This document shows positions 11,101-23,821 of a stretch of DNA of 64,000 nucleotides, in pieces. A program made the translations under genes and the position numbers. The stretch comes from Apostichopus japonicus. Its lineage: Eukaryota > Echinodermata > Holothuroidea > Aspidochirotida > Stichopodidae. Numbering within the stretch: the stretch's first letter is position 1; each line of letters starts with the position of its first letter. Below the pieces are notes generated by a model, which saw only the letters and a list, made by a program, of their open reading frames with translations, ran no database searches and was not told where the DNA came from. The DNA lies in NCBI RefSeq assembly GCF_037975245.1, contig NC_092571.1, forward strand, positions 27,296,564-27,360,563. Reading direction: 5' to 3'.

Positions 11101-12444
11101 TCAGTTAACAATATCATATTGTTCATATTCTTGTAAAGGTTCGCAGGGAGACAGATAACCCCCACTGTCATAAGTAAATAACGAAGAATTGATGTTCGTA
11201 TAGTTATCTGTGGGGAGATTTAGTGCATTACTATTATCAATCTGAGATTCAATCGTTGGGACTATGTCATCATTCATGGATGTATTTCTATCTTTAGCAT
11301 TATTCGTACTAGGGTCCTCTCCGGCGGAAACATTTAAGCGATATTTATATACTATTATTACAATGAGACATATTAAACAGAAGCAGATGACCATGACAAC
11401 TAATAAAACAGCTATTACTCGACCTGGGTTATTGGTTGCACTGATTTCGATCATTGATGTGATATTTCTATTTCTGTAGTTACCAACACATTGTATATTC
11501 ACTGAGCAGACGTCACTACCGGTATCCAATACAGTGAGTTCAACGGATGCATCGCTTTTATTGATATCATACTTCCAGTGAGTTGGAATCTTTGTCCAGG
11601 ATAGGTTGACTTCACTCACATTACTGGTACACTTAAGAATATGATTCTTCACTTTAGTGCAAATGATTTCTGATGGAGTCACCGCAACAGAGAACAACTG
11701 GAGAAGAAGTATAGGTCCAAATGAGCAAGATCCTTGATAACTTTGATTATAAGGAGCTGGTAATTGTTGAGAGACATTGCAGACAAAGACACTATTGTTA
11801 AATGATGAGTTGAAGTACGATGATAATGAGAGAGTCTTAGAGGGGTGCGGGTGAGAGGATACTGTCCTGGTTGAGTTGCTAGTGACATCTGTGGTTTTAT
11901 TACCCTGTATGATATGGTTTGACAAAGTCACTTGTGGAATTCCGTCCTCTGAAGTGCAGTTCATCTCGATGAGGTCAATCTGATCCTCGAAAATATATGG
12001 TCCGATTTCAATGGAAGATTTACAAATAGGTTTACTGCTTATTAATGTGTAGACATCGCCAATCGCAGCATATTTCTCATTACCAACTTCACCACATATA
12101 TATGTTCCTTTATATTCTTCAGTTGCATGTTTTAAAGTCAGGTTGCACGTAGCGAGACCAAAAATGTGAAAATCGAATATATTTGAAAATTCCTCTACTA
12201 CCTGCTTATTTTGCACAAGTACAATGCCTTGAAATCTTATGTTAAATGGATTGTTGGCATTCTGTTCACAAATAAATTCAACTGTTTCATTCTTCAGAAC
12301 GTTGATATGTATAGGAATAGCAGCAAAAGTAATAGTCGTCGTCCGTTGAGAAGAGGAAGGTTTCAAACATGTTGTCACAACCGCACACGATAAAAGTGTC
12401 GGTAAAACATTCTCAAGTCTCATAAAAGCCATATCGCTCTTCAA
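11101..12444 (-). CDS. Intronless Ig-like single-pass receptor, 447 aa
   Basis: A single open frame with no intron. A hydrophobic signal peptide lies near residues 10-26. Ig-like region 1 has C in FICEQNANN paired with C in GTYICGEVG. Region 2 has MNCTSEDG and FVCNVS. Region 3 has a cysteine in HILKCTSN, a tryptophan in LSWTKIP and cysteines in DVCSVNIQC. Many N-x-S/T sites follow the surface of all three. A transmembrane helix (about residues 342-367, rich in V, I, L and C) leads to YKYR. The tail of roughly 75 residues ends with YDSGGYLSP, then EYEQYDIVN, giving several tyrosines that could bind SH2 domains. The family cannot be named from sequence alone. The start is the first Met of the frame; two later Mets would keep the signal. 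The role is inferred as cell-surface recognition. The lack of introns is unusual for a multi-Ig gene and may mean a retrogene origin. Confidence 0.8.
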   Translation of the reverse strand: MKSDMAFMRLENVLPTLLSCAVVTTCLKPSSSQRTTTITFAAIPIHINVLKNETVEFICEQNANNPFNIRFQGIVLVQNKQVVEEFSNIFDFHIFGLATCNLTLKHATEEYKGTYICGEVGNEKYAAIGDVYTLISSKPICKSSIEIGPYIFEDQIDLIEMNCTSEDGIPQVTLSNHIIQGNKTTDVTSNSTRTVSSHPHPSKTLSLSSYFNSSFNNSVFVCNVSQQLPAPYNQSYQGSCSFGPILLLQLFSVAVTPSEIICTKVKNHILKCTSNVSEVNLSWTKIPTHWKYDINKSDASVELTVLDTGSDVCSVNIQCVGNYRNRNITSMIEISATNNPGRVIAVLLVVMVICFCLICLIVIIVYKYRLNVSAGEDPSTNNAKDRNTSMNDDIVPTIESQIDNSNALNLPTDNYTNINSSLFTYDSGGYLSPCEPLQEYEQYDIVN

Positions 12445-13794
12445 CCGTGTGATGATTCAAACAAATTACCTACAGCAGAAAGGACAAAAAATAATACACG
12501 TATAAGACTTATATCATATCTATATTTGATCGTTTAAAAAAAAGAAATAAATAGCTTTGTAATGTCTCAAATTGTGAAGTACTATATGCTACAGTTAGTT
12601 CATTACCAATGGTGAGTTATGTACTTTAAAAAGTTCTCGATTACTAAAGCCTTTACTGCAATAATGTTATTGTCAATCCATTGCTTCGCGCTTATGCACA
12701 ATTCACATATCGATGAAGATAAGTATGCATGAGGCGTAGAAGCCGATCGAAAGCTGTGTTAGGGTGGGACGGAAATCTGTTTTAAGTTGTAGAAGTTCCC
12801 TTGGCACTATTTCAGTTTTGCACAAGCTGTGATGACCTAGACGATACATTAGGAATTTCAACTTTTTCTATCCACATCTCGAATACCTGTTCTTGAAATT
12901 TATTTTATCTTGTACTTTTTCCTGAGTTACTGTCTCCTCTTGAAGTAACACTTCTTGTACCAAACATCGACAGTATTATCTCAGACAAGGTTAGAAGCAT
13001 ATTATCTCAAACTTCGATTAGCATTATTTGTTTGCAAGAAATTTAATGATCTTTGTGAAAAGATGAAAGTTCTACGAACATATCAAAATTTCGAATTATC
13101 GTCCATACTACTACTTACTATTTCAGTTCCACTTTTTCTTAAATTATGATATTTTTTCAATCGAATTTCTGAAATTTATCTCAACATTCTACTACTTCGT
13201 TCGGAATTTCTATTTGTAGAAATTAAGCCATTTTATTCACAAACTGTCGACGTATTACTTATATTTTACATTTTTGTATTGAACATTCAACTTTCTTTCA
13301 AATGATCCATTATTTAATGTAAAATATGAGACTGTTTACCTCCTCAAAGTCTTGAAATATTTCTCATGATTGCTACTGTGTTATTGCAATAAGTTGCTTG
13401 TTTTTGTATGCCGTCATTTCGACTGTTTAATTGTTCGAAATTTTGAGCAAACAAAATTCAATGTTGAATGATGCTATGCTGAATACTAGAAGGCAATGTG
13501 CCTCTTGTTCTGTTGTTAGAAAATTGGAAGAGGAGAAAATGTCGAGAAAGCAACTCCTGCCTTTACTCTGATCAGTGCTGGCTCTCCTGCACCTCGTCCC
13601 TAAGCCTATACTTTGTGATGCTATACTATCTGATGTGGCCTAGCGCTACAATATTGCTTCAAAGTGAAGCTAGAATACATTGCTTTTACAAAATTACAAC
13701 GAACAATTGATGCCCGTGAAGCTAGATTCCTTAATCTTTTCCTCATATCTTGTTTAACAGTTATAGTAAGATAAAGTGGACTTACCGACGTAAC
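12445..13794. other. 5' flank of the Ig receptor, duplicated, non-coding
   Basis: Conserved with 60210-61464 but without a shared open frame. It probably contains the promoter of the receptor, though I cannot point to a defined element. Confidence 0.5.
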
Positions 13795-13861
13795 GTTTGA
13801 AGCAGTATTTGTACGATCTCTTTGAGCGTGACTATGTGATATTGAATGGCTATAGTTCAGC

Positions 13862-14148
13862 AACTATGTATGTATGTATGTGTGCGTGCGTGTGTGTGTG
13901 TATGTATGTATGTATGTATGTATTTTAGATCCTCCTGCAAGCAGGAAATCGCGAAGAAGCCATCATTGGCTTATCAAAGCCGCAAGCTGACCGAAGTCAG
14001 TCTCTTACACTCATATTTAACGTCCATGATTATGAATTGTCAATTGTCAACATTTCTGTAACTGGACGACATACATTATCTTGGAGTGACTCGAGCCGGG
14101 GACCTAATGATTGGAAGGCACCGGCGTTAACCACTGAGCTAACACTCC
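13862..14148 (-). mobile_element. tRNA-derived SINE with (CATA)n tail
   Basis: On the minus strand 14148-14083 reads as a tRNA-like head: GGAGTGT, A-box-like TTAGCTCAGTGGTTAACG, B-box-like GGCTCGAGTC, and closing CACTCC that pairs with the first bases. A body of about 155 bp follows to 13926, then a CATA microsatellite (13862-13925) as tail. This is SINE architecture (Pol III head, body, simple tail). It is not a functional tRNA gene, because the acceptor end runs straight into the body. Confidence 0.75.
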
Positions 14149-14159
14149 TAGAACAGTGC

Positions 14160-16200
14160 ATGCTGCAGGAAGAGGCTTACTCTCAATCAGCACAAAAATA
14201 TGACGAGACTTCTGCTTTAAGTCCCAAAGAACTACAGTAAATTGCTGTGGATGTACCGTTCCACCAATATTTTCACAAACGGACTAGATGTTTGTCATAT
14301 TCTGTAATTGTAAAGGATGTATAAATCATACACATAAATGCTAACTGAAAGAGGGACAGAGATCTGACAAACTAAATTGATACCCGATAACCGTACTCCA
14401 TTTATATAGTATTCTTCGTTGGCGTGGAAACCGTTTTATCTACTCAGCATGCATATAACCGAGAGATCATGGAAGCAGGGAACTTGTTGGTAACAGATCC
14501 CTGGTGGAAGCATTTACATGCAATGCATCATTGACCAAAAACATAGGGAACCGTTTGCACCTCTGAGCATATTATACATGTTCGCGAATTTGGCAGAGCG
14601 CCCCCTTTATGATCGCTGATGTATAAAGTTACTGAGATGGGTACTTAAAAGAAAAAATCTTTACCTTTCTTCGATTCTATTCGAAATTGAAAGAACTATA
14701 TTTATTATTAGAATTTACATCTTTATGTTGTACTTGCATTAAATGATGGAAGACGTCCGTTTTAGAAGATAGAATATATCGGTGAACTATCGCCTAACTA
14801 AAATCAACAGACGCGAAGAAAGTATTTCTCTCTCAAACTACATAGCAGCTAGTATCAACGACAGTATATAAACAAGTCACGAATAACCGTGAAGTTAAAG
14901 CCTCATTATGCTGTCATACATTACTCGTACGCATGTGCGGGAACAGATGTGTTGGTTTTTCCAAATTGCCCAAATTTGTTTGTTATAAACTTTGGTGATT
15001 AACGTTGTTGATTAACTTTGGTGATTAACTTTGCTTTTGTTAACTATACAATAATACCAACAAAAACAAAACTCCGATTAGCGAGTTAGGGATCGGTTAT
15101 TCGTGGTTGTAATGGAATACATCATGATGGTTCGAAATTTATAGTGTAGCTTATAGATCAGTGACAATTTATATGGAATTTAAACATACAAATATTTCAA
15201 AGTTAAGCAATTAATGTATTTAAAATTAAAAGAAACAAAGGAAGAAAAGAAGAGATACAGAAGGAGAACCACAAAGTTAAAATATTCATTATAAGACAGT
15301 AAACTAAAAAAAAAATACTCCTATGTGGTTTAGTCTAAGAAGTCCAGCCACTTTCACGTAAGGGAGGGTTACGAGTTGTTTCTCATGATCATAAAGTTAT
15401 TTGAAAAAAACATAACATCGCTCTATTAAGATATTTAAAAGTGGCCCTACTTTCACCCCCCCCCCACCTTTAAAAGTGTTACAGAACAGTTCGTATGCTT
15501 GTATAGTTAACACCATAGGAAATTTCATCTACATACGTGTACATTGTGTCCATCATTGAGGTCACTTAGGGCAAGCATCCAAAGAGCCATCCCCTATAGG
15601 CATTTATTATTTTTACAAGGGTTCTTTTCAATACCCTCCCCATTTGAATGAACAAATGTGTATAATGGTAATAGATAATGAATGTATCAATTACTCAGGT
15701 AATGAAGTTGACGTCCTTTTTAAAAGTCTTTTTATTCAGAGAAAATATCTTAAGTGAAAGCGCTCTTGCCCTGTAAAGTCACGCATGCGCAAAGGTTTTA
15801 ATTAATAAAATGACATACTAGAATTTTATATCCTCTGTAAAAATGGTTTTATTTGAATCTTGTTTTTAATGGGTATGAGAGGAGTTTGCATTTTCATGAT
15901 CTGAAAACTCGAAATTTCCAAATATTATTTATATAAAGAAAGAACTTGCCGCTATTTTACGTTCTTGGTAAGATAGAGCAGATTCCAAACTACAGTAAAA
16001 CATCTTGTTAGCATTTGTTTCTATAAGGAAACTTGATTTCTTAATATGATTTTGATTGAGCCTCTGAAAAATCGCCACCCCCAACCTTATATACTAATAT
16101 ATATATATGTAATGTGACAAAGGAATTGTTGTTAAACTTATTGTGTTGCAACTTTCCTCAGTGTAATGGACATTAAACACATAACGTGCTGCAAATAGCC
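14160..16200. other. Non-coding stretch with a possible small inverted-repeat element
   Basis: No gene seen. At 14880-15107 the ends CACGAATAACCG and CGGTTATTCGTG are inverted about 0.22 kb apart, which may mark a small MITE; no target duplication is evident. A short direct repeat of GATTAACTTTGGT lies near 14998-15035. Confidence 0.35.
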
Positions 16201-19200
16201 CCCCGCCCCCCCCCCCCAAAAAAAAAGAAGTTACCAATGCACACTTCAATGCGTGCGTGGGTGTTGAGCACAACGTTGTCTACAATCACAAAGAAGCTGG
16301 CATCTAAAAGAATTTTACTATCTATGCACAGACTGAAACAAAATAACCATTATTTGCACTAGTAGAGAGTAAATAGTAAATAGTAGAGAGAAAATAGGAC
16401 TTCTACCGTGTGTTACAATAAGTTGAACTTCTGTCATCAAAAATATCCCTTTAACACTTTTGATATATTTGTGATACCTGTCGCATAGTGGAAGCAACTT
16501 CACTGTTCTTCTTTGTAAAGAAGCTATATGAGAAATCCCGAGTGGCAGAAACTTCAAACATGACTCTGTGGTAAACGAAAACTTGCAAGCAATCTGCATC
16601 CTGGAATTAATAACCAAATTAATAGAATAATATAGCCACATGAATGGCGTTTGGTATCCACCCAGAGCACATTTTATTTTAATTGCTCATATCTTCAAGA
16701 CAGTTTACATTACTTTAAATATTAGCTTTCAGATCCATAAGCTTCATAACTTTAAGAATGTCATTGCGTGACGTTGTCTGAATGAAAGTTGGAATTCAAG
16801 AGAAACATTATTTTTGTACATATACATTAGATATATTTGACAGGTCTTCATTAAAACAGAAAACTGGTAACTTTTACAGATAACTTAAACTGAAAAGTAA
16901 ACGAAGAACGTGAAGCATACTTGCCTTTCAAAGTATAAGTTCTTCAAACATGCAACCAAAAAGAAGAAAATAAACGTTTCTCCAATACTCCAAGTTGAAC
17001 CTTTATAATACATATTAACTATGTACTTCCATACTCAATAACAAAGAGGAAAGAATTCCATATATTAGTTAATTACAATAAAGGTGTATGAAATGTGTAG
17101 TTCAGAAACACCCTTCAAATATATTCAACATCCTCAAACAAAATCTTGTGTAACTAATATAAACAGAGAATTTACAGAGAATATTTAAAATACAAAGATA
17201 TATCTATATATCGGGTGTGACTTCTCAACCCTTTCAATTTGAAAAGACTTAATTATTCTTTGTCATGTAAAACAAACAAGAAACAAACAATATAAACACC
17301 ATACTGTAAACTCACAAATCCTTTATTTCTATCTCAAGAAGGTGCCATCATTTAGTAGTTTGCCTTTATGGATAACAGCAAAATTTGTATGCCATGGGTA
17401 GGAATTAGTTTTATCCTGCAACAAGTCATTTTTATAGTTTTAAATTTTATTAAATTATCACAGATTTCTTGCATAGAATCGAGTCGTAACCGGTACTCAA
17501 TCAAATCAAATGTGTTTCACACGGGAACTAAATTGTGTCAGTGTGTGAAGGGATATGCATAACACATTGTACACGAATTTAGAGATTGCGCGAAATTACC
17601 GTACGTATAGCCTAGGCCTACAATACGTATACCACAGAGCTAATTGGACTACACCTTCAGTTTCATTAACGATATCGTTAGGCTAGTATACTTGCAGTTT
17701 CACTCGCACATAACGCATGGTGTTGGTGTTTATTGCAACATTAATGTAACAAAATCAATTTATGCACGCTGAAGTGCTAAATTAATCATTAAATGATTAA
17801 TCGGTACCATATTTAGAACAATACCTTGAGCAGTCCGTCCAAAACAACATTCGCTTTTCGACCATTCCGTGTGTCAATTGTGTGAGTCGATGTTCAGTTA
17901 TAGAATAGTTAGTCTAAGCAGCCTGGTACTTTAAAATAACTGTGTGCATATATACCGTTAAGTAAGTTCACGTACAGATAGTTGTAATCGGTCAATACGC
18001 AATTATTGTAGAAAGGGTATTCTATGGGGTAACCGATCAGCTATTGTTTTCGACATTTCTCAATACATTTTCAGAAGTATTTTAGAATTATTAAACTATA
18101 TGCAACTATTTTTCACCAGACCTATTGGATTCAGAAGCTATCAATAATTCGATATAATTTTTGTCTTCTTACTCTGACAAAAAAAGGTAATAAATCGTAT
18201 AAATAAGGGTAATTTGTGTAAATGTGAGTTATTGGACTGCGTGTATAACACGATGTAACTTTACTAAATTCAAACATACCCATTTTTAAAAGTGGAATTG
18301 GTAAAATTCCTAAACTTTTAACTGGAATGTTCCAAATCTCTTTATTTATTTGAAATAATTCGGACGTAATTCACATATTGACATTTAATTTTCTTTCTAG
18401 CTTAGAAAAACCTAGAACCCAACGGAGTTTAGTCTAACAGCAGTTTTCGACTACCAGCTTAAAAAAGCAGCTTAAAAAGACCATTGTAGTCACTTAAAAT
18501 TGATTCGAAATTATTAATGGTTAACACCATTTTAAAAAGTGTTCTAAATTTCTTGATATCCCATCCTCCCTCCCACAATAACAAGTAATAAACAATATTG
18601 TTGAATTGATAAACAAGAAATAATTAAAGTAAAACTGAACAGTCGAATATTATGTTATTCTAAAAATATGAAATTATGAGAGGATGGCCATATGCTATAG
18701 TCATTGAAATATAAAGAAGTTTGTGGCATAATAATTAAATGTAATAAAGTAGGATGATTTTTCAAAAAATGTTAATTTCTTGCAGATTAATTTATATAGC
18801 CAAACTTTCTATAATAATAATAAAGTACTAAACAGATTTTGTACAAATATTTAACAAAATGTTGTTTTTTATTTCTTTTGATTTAACTTGTTTATGATTT
18901 TTATTTTCAGTGGATGAGTGGATGCATAGGGCGTTAGTGATAACATATATATGGTACAAGGGATATGCAGACAATCAAGAGATATTTCAAAATTTTAAAC
19001 TTAAAATCAATGATGCAGCAAACTCTATAGGAGTTAACTGAATATGTGTGGTACAGGCCTATGGAAGGCTATTCTCTTTAAATGTGATACAGGAAGTCAA
19101 AATTCAGTATAAACACTTCATTTTACAACTGTACAATATTACTACACAATAGTTCAAACAAGTTCAATTGCAATTTTCAATTTCGGTTTGTGTCACTCTT

Positions 19201-19680
19201 CTGCTTTTTGACGTAAAGTGTCATTTAACGAATTGGAAAAAATAATTATCACAAGTAGGCCTACTTCTGAAGCGCTTGTTCGGAGAGCAGGGTTAGCTAC
19301 ATATGCTAACCACATTCAGCATACACACAAGCACACACACACATATATAACTACGAGTACTTGCAAAGTTGTGCCGACTTCACAAATAGCCATATTCATA
19401 CGCATTTAACTTTGCACAGAAAGTCTACTTTGAGTATGTAGACTATGCAAGGCTAGGCTCGGTAAAGATGTTATGAAAAAAATACATAGCTTATATATAC
19501 TGAATTGAAACAGTTCCTCAGATTATAAAATAGTTCTACGATATAACTGCCTGGAAAGGCTTTTTTGGTATTGTTATACGCAGAGTGGTCACTTACACTT
19601 CGGTTTAATTACGTCGTTTGTAGTACACTGAATGACGTCATTACATACATGCAAGCGTATAGATCGCAAATTAACCATAA
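16200..19680. other. Non-coding stretch
   Basis: AT-rich with short homopolymers (C run near 16207). Frames up to about 107 codons are present but look random, with no domain or splice pattern that I can support. Confidence 0.5.
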
Positions 19681-19681
19681 G

Positions 19682-19783
<102 letters not shown>

Positions 19784-20340
19784 GGTATGAAAGTAGTATA
19801 CAACAATTGCACTACAAAGAGCCAGACATAAGTGTTCTAATCAGGCTCTTGGCCAGGCTAAAAGTGTACAGAGGGTTGTGCCTCCCCACTGCCCCCCCCC
19901 CCCAATGCAGAACACGCAGATTAATGTGCCCCTCGGGCTCCCATCTGTGCCGCCATCATTCGTACATAAACTTGACAAGTTAAAGGACACAAACATGTGC
20001 TCCTGCTTAAGTTATTGGTACCATCTCCCTTGTCGGTACCCTTCCAAACTCAGAATTCTCGGCTACGTTTAGTAAACAGTAATTTTGTTACCTAAAATAC
20101 GTCGTTTGAGAGTAACAAGTAATTTTGTTACCCTTTCGATTGTGTATGCACTACCCTCAACAAATGAATTCTTGTCACTTATTTCTTTTTTTTCACATTT
20201 ATGAATCAACTTACCTTTTGCTTCATAAATTGTCAAAGACGGCTTGGATATATAGTATTAGTTGTATGATAAAGATATACAAGACAATTGTATTTAAAAA
20301 TATTAAAAAATAAATTGGAACATTAATTTCTTTACAACAG

Positions 20341-20649
20341 ATTTTGCGACATTGGGAGCTAAGCAATTGTTGATTTCAAGTAATACGTCATCATCCCGTG
20401 TTACCATCGAGCTACCGATACGACCCAATGCTACTGACGGAGATAATAATCCTGTAACCGGTTTCAAGATTGAATTCCTAAAATTGAATTCTAACAATTG
20501 GACCAAAAAGGAATATTCCGATACCGAACCGAACGATATCACTGATAGTCTGGAAGACGGTTTCACTTATGAGATCAAAACCAGTTTCAAATATGGTGAT
20601 TCGTTCAGCGAACCTGAAGCATTTCAAACTTTCAAGGTTGCATGTAGAG
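20341..20649 (+). CDS. FN3 exon 1
   Basis: 309 bases, phase 1 at both ends, between TTTACAACAG and GTAAAT. The peptide includes SSRVTIELP, PVTGFKIEF and a final TFKVACRG, which fits FN3 strands B, C and G. A reverse-strand frame here is a shadow. Confidence 0.7.
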
Positions 20650-23247
20650 GTAAATTTTGATAAAGAATATACCACTTTGTAATATTTTGATATTAAATAT
20701 ATTAAGATATAATATCAAAATTCAAATGTTTTTACTACATGTACTTAATACATCTTTTTCAACTGAAAAGGGGTATCTTCTCTCTATCCTTATAATGAAA
20801 CCTCAAAAACAAAGATTCCAATGTTCGTTCGACAGATCTCGTCATAAACTTAACGTTATCTAGCCTCTCAAAAAGATCTGGATTGGCAAGGGTGATTATT
20901 GACTGGTGTCTTAAACCAAACCATTTCTGTGAAGCAGTTGGATTTGGACAATTGTACTGATACTTACGCGGATCCTATCGATAAAAGTCCTGTCCTAGGA
21001 AGCCACGACTACATTTTGAAGGGAATACGGCCCGACTCTGAATACAATGTCAGTTTAACTGTTGTCACGAAGATGAATACTTACATTGTGCACCAGACGA
21101 TTCGTACCGCCGAAACAGGTAGGTTCATTTATCTCGGACCCTCGGCGCGGCGTATTGTACATAGAGTTTATCCAGAGATCCAGCTATGGTACATTAAGAC
21201 TTGGGACTACACCTTTGTAATATGTATTAAGTAGGAACGTCATATACTGAACAAACAAGTTATGCAAACTCGACGGAAATCTAGCTGATGTTACGTCATG
21301 AGTAAGAGTTTTTGCCACTTGCAGAACGGCTCCAAAGATTTCAAGTCTAGAAACTGACTTACAACTGACATTCAAAACATACAATATGCACGCAATATAA
21401 TAATAATAAAGATAAAACACATATAACAACTCCCATGATATGTAATATCTATGTGATAAATACCTGTCATGTATTTCAGAAAACTTTCATCTCATGTAAT
21501 AACATCCACGTAGTCTCCATTTCGGTTGAGCACAACTTTTATTCCGAACATGTTGATGGCCACTGGGAATTCCATATTCAAAGGATGTTCCATTATATAA
21601 GGTATATGTCCCAAGTCTTAGATAGCACAAACTGATCATCTATGCGTAGCTCGTTTTATCCACACTGTAACAAAATCTCTGTTGATTTACGGAAAATGGG
21701 CTGTCAATTGGTTCTCACCAATTTTTCAAGTAGAAATGGCAGACTTAAATTTTGATCTGTAAAAGTACAACACTTTACCATGCAGACAAACAAAATAAAC
21801 CAATCTTGTAAATTTACATTCCTTCTCCTTCTTCTTCTCCTTCTCCTTTTCCTTCTCCTTCTCCTTCTCCTTCTCCTTCTCCTTCTCCTTCTCCTTCTCC
21901 TTCTCCTTCTCCTTCTCCTTCTCCTCCTCCTCCTTCTCCTCCTCCTTCTCCTTCTCCTTCTCCTTCTCCTTCTCCTTCTCCTTCTCCTTCTCCTTCTCCT
22001 CCTCCTTCTCCTTCTCCTTCTCCTTCTCCTTCTCCTTCTCCTTCTCCTTCTCCTTCTCCTTCTCCTTCTCCTTCTCCTTCTCCTTCTCCTTCTCCTCCTC
22101 CTTCTCCTTCTCCTTCTCCTTCTCCTTCTCCTTCTTCTTCTCCTTCTCCTTCTCCTTCTCCTCCTCCTCCTTCTCCTCCTCCTTCTCCTTCTCCTTCTCC
22201 TTCTCCTTCTCCTTCTCCTTCTCCTTCTCCTTCTCCTTCTCCTTCTCCTTCTCCTTCTCCTTCTCCTTCTCCTTCTCCTTCTCCTCCTCCTCCTCCTTCT
22301 CCTTCTCCTCCTTCTCCTTCTCCTTCTCCTTCTCCTTCTCCTTCTCCTTCTCCTTCTCCTTCTCCTTTCTTTGTTTATTGATATTCAAAGATACTGTTTT
22401 GCAAAGTAGTTCAGTACCTGTACGACAAAATTCTGTTTCGTGTATATATGTATGTGTGCGCTTGTTTTGATATCTGACCGAGGACTTGAACAAAAGAATT
22501 CCAGGTCCTCGGTTGTGATTTCTAAAGAATCCACACGTCCTCGGAAGAATTCTATTGTATGGGATATTGTTTAGGTTATGGTACGTGGATTTGAACAATG
22601 GAAAATACAATGGGGTCCTCGGTCTGAATGTAATACAAACATGTGTGCGTGTATGTATGTATGTGTGTATGTATGTATGTGTCAAAATAAAATTGGTTTT
22701 GAACCAAAGTGATAGTATATTAGGTAATTCACAATTATGAACTGGTACTCAGTGTACTCGTACAAAGGACAGTTCTCGGTACTAATGTTGTTGTACTCGT
22801 AAAGTATATACTACAAGTCTCTCCTGCATGCAGTGCGAGACAGTTGTTAGACCATAGCATATATATTAGCATATTTGAAAATACAAAAAGGAAAGGAACT
22901 GATTGAATTTTCATTGCACTTTTATTCTTTCCATCGTCATTCTAGCCCTTACCGGAACAATATCTGAGATTGATGTCAGAGCCAACAGAATGAGAGGATC
23001 GTTAATGGTCCGTTGGAACAATCTACTCTGTGGTCAACGGAACGGTGCAATCATATCCTATGATATTAAAATGACACGTAATGGTGGTAGTATTGCAGTC
23101 CACAACACTGTTAAGAGAATGAAGATGTACGACCGCTTCAGAATGGGTGATTCGTTTGAGGCCCAAGTGAGAGCTGTAACCTCAAAAGGGGCAGGGCCGT
23201 ATAGTCAGACCTATACCGGAACATTTAGAGTAAAGACTGGCAACTAA
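20341..23247 (+). CDS. FN3-repeat protein, three exons (partial, one frameshifted)
   Basis: Three exons on the plus strand, each about one fibronectin type III module with phase-1 borders: 20341-20649, 20836-21118 and 22946-23247. The first two junctions rejoin codons correctly (AGA G|AT and ACA G|CC). FN3 modules are extracellular beta-sandwich adhesion domains, often found in receptor ectodomains. The last exon ends in TAA, so as read the product is secreted or the gene is cut short; a possible donor (AGA|GTAAAG) just before the stop could extend it. The exon with the signal peptide was not found. The gene is convergent with the pseudokinase gene at 26.7-39.6 kb. Confidence 0.65.
20836..21118 (+). 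CDS. FN3 exon 2, with a 1-base frameshift
   Basis: The length is 283 bases, but phase 1-1 borders need a multiple of three. The first part reads LVINLTLSSLSKRSG then LARVIIDW in one frame. From about 20930 the FN3-like sequence continues in another frame: VKQLDLDNCTD, then ILKGIRPDSEYNVSLTVV. The Tyr-x-Val strand F signature (SEYNVSLTV) is clear. Either the gene is damaged or the assembly has a one-base error. Confidence 0.65.
21125..21815. other. Intron sequence of the FN3 gene
   Basis: No further exon or defined repeat recognised. Confidence 0.45.
21821..22370. repeat. CTCCTT hexanucleotide array (polypyrimidine/polypurine), about 550 bp
   Basis: Almost pure tandem CTCCTT with occasional CTC or CTT triplet variants. 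One strand is all pyrimidine and the other all purine. It lies in the intron between FN3 exons 2 and 3. The long Leu-rich and Lys/Glu-rich frames through it are artefacts of a 6-bp period. Confidence 0.97.
22475..22626. mobile_element. Small inverted-repeat element (possible MITE)
   Basis: Ends GACCGAGGAC and GTCCTCGGTC are inverted about 150 bp apart, with further GTCCTCGG copies inside. A TATG/TGTA microsatellite follows at 22630-22690. No target duplication could be assigned. Confidence 0.45.
22946..23247 (+). CDS. FN3 exon 3, terminal as read
   Basis: Follows the acceptor TCGTCATTCTAG. The peptide has LMVRWNNLLCGQRNGAIISY, the W and N-G-x-I-x-x-Y core of an FN3 domain, then FEAQVRAVTSKGAGPYSQ, strands F and G. 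It ends VKTGN and TAA. Confidence 0.75.
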
Positions 23248-23821
23248 CTAATTGGCTCTTATACATATATACTAACAACATGTGATATCACCTAATTTTG
23301 AACCACCGGTATATAGCAATGAAATTACAAAATACAGCTTAAATCTAGGCGCTAGTAGTATAAAATGATAAAATTGATTTCGGAAAAGAAAAAGGAAAGA
23401 AGGAAATTCAAAATGATTGTACAAATTTTTCGATTACTGTTCACGTAAGAGCAGAGACAAGCCAGTTGGAACTCATTCATATTCATGACAGAATGCAACT
23501 TGAAATCGCGCTTTTCATTTAAAATAGACCATTGAATCGAATTCTTCAATTTTCCGCATTTAGATTTATAATATGATATCTCCCGTTTTTCTTTATTTCG
23601 TAACGAGAGTTTCATTTGTTTGTTTTGTTGTTTGTTCAACTATATTTCAACCATCAACGTTATCAACATTTTACATAATTCAAGTATATACATACAAAGT
23701 ATATGGTTGTGGGGATCCTCGAAAAGTTCATATAGAACTTGTAAGTGAGGTATCCCCAAAATACAAACTGACAAAGTATAACAAAGGTACAAAGTATGAC
23801 AAAAAAATGTTACAAGAAAAT

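Larger units (their letters stand above)
10385..13794. repeat. Segmental duplication, copy A (3.4 kb)
   Basis: This block recurs in the same orientation at 58323-61464. Both copies begin with TACCACATGTATCAAC right after a TA microsatellite and end with GGACTTACCGACGTAAC. The block carries an Ig-type receptor gene plus about 0.7 kb of 3' and 1.35 kb of 5' flank. Copy B is about 0.27 kb shorter. Confidence 0.9.

Noticed and set aside
21726-22685. 319-residue Lys/Glu-rich and 209-residue Leu-rich open frames on opposite strands
   Set aside because: Both come from the CTCCTT hexamer array; a 6-bp period avoids stops in every frame.
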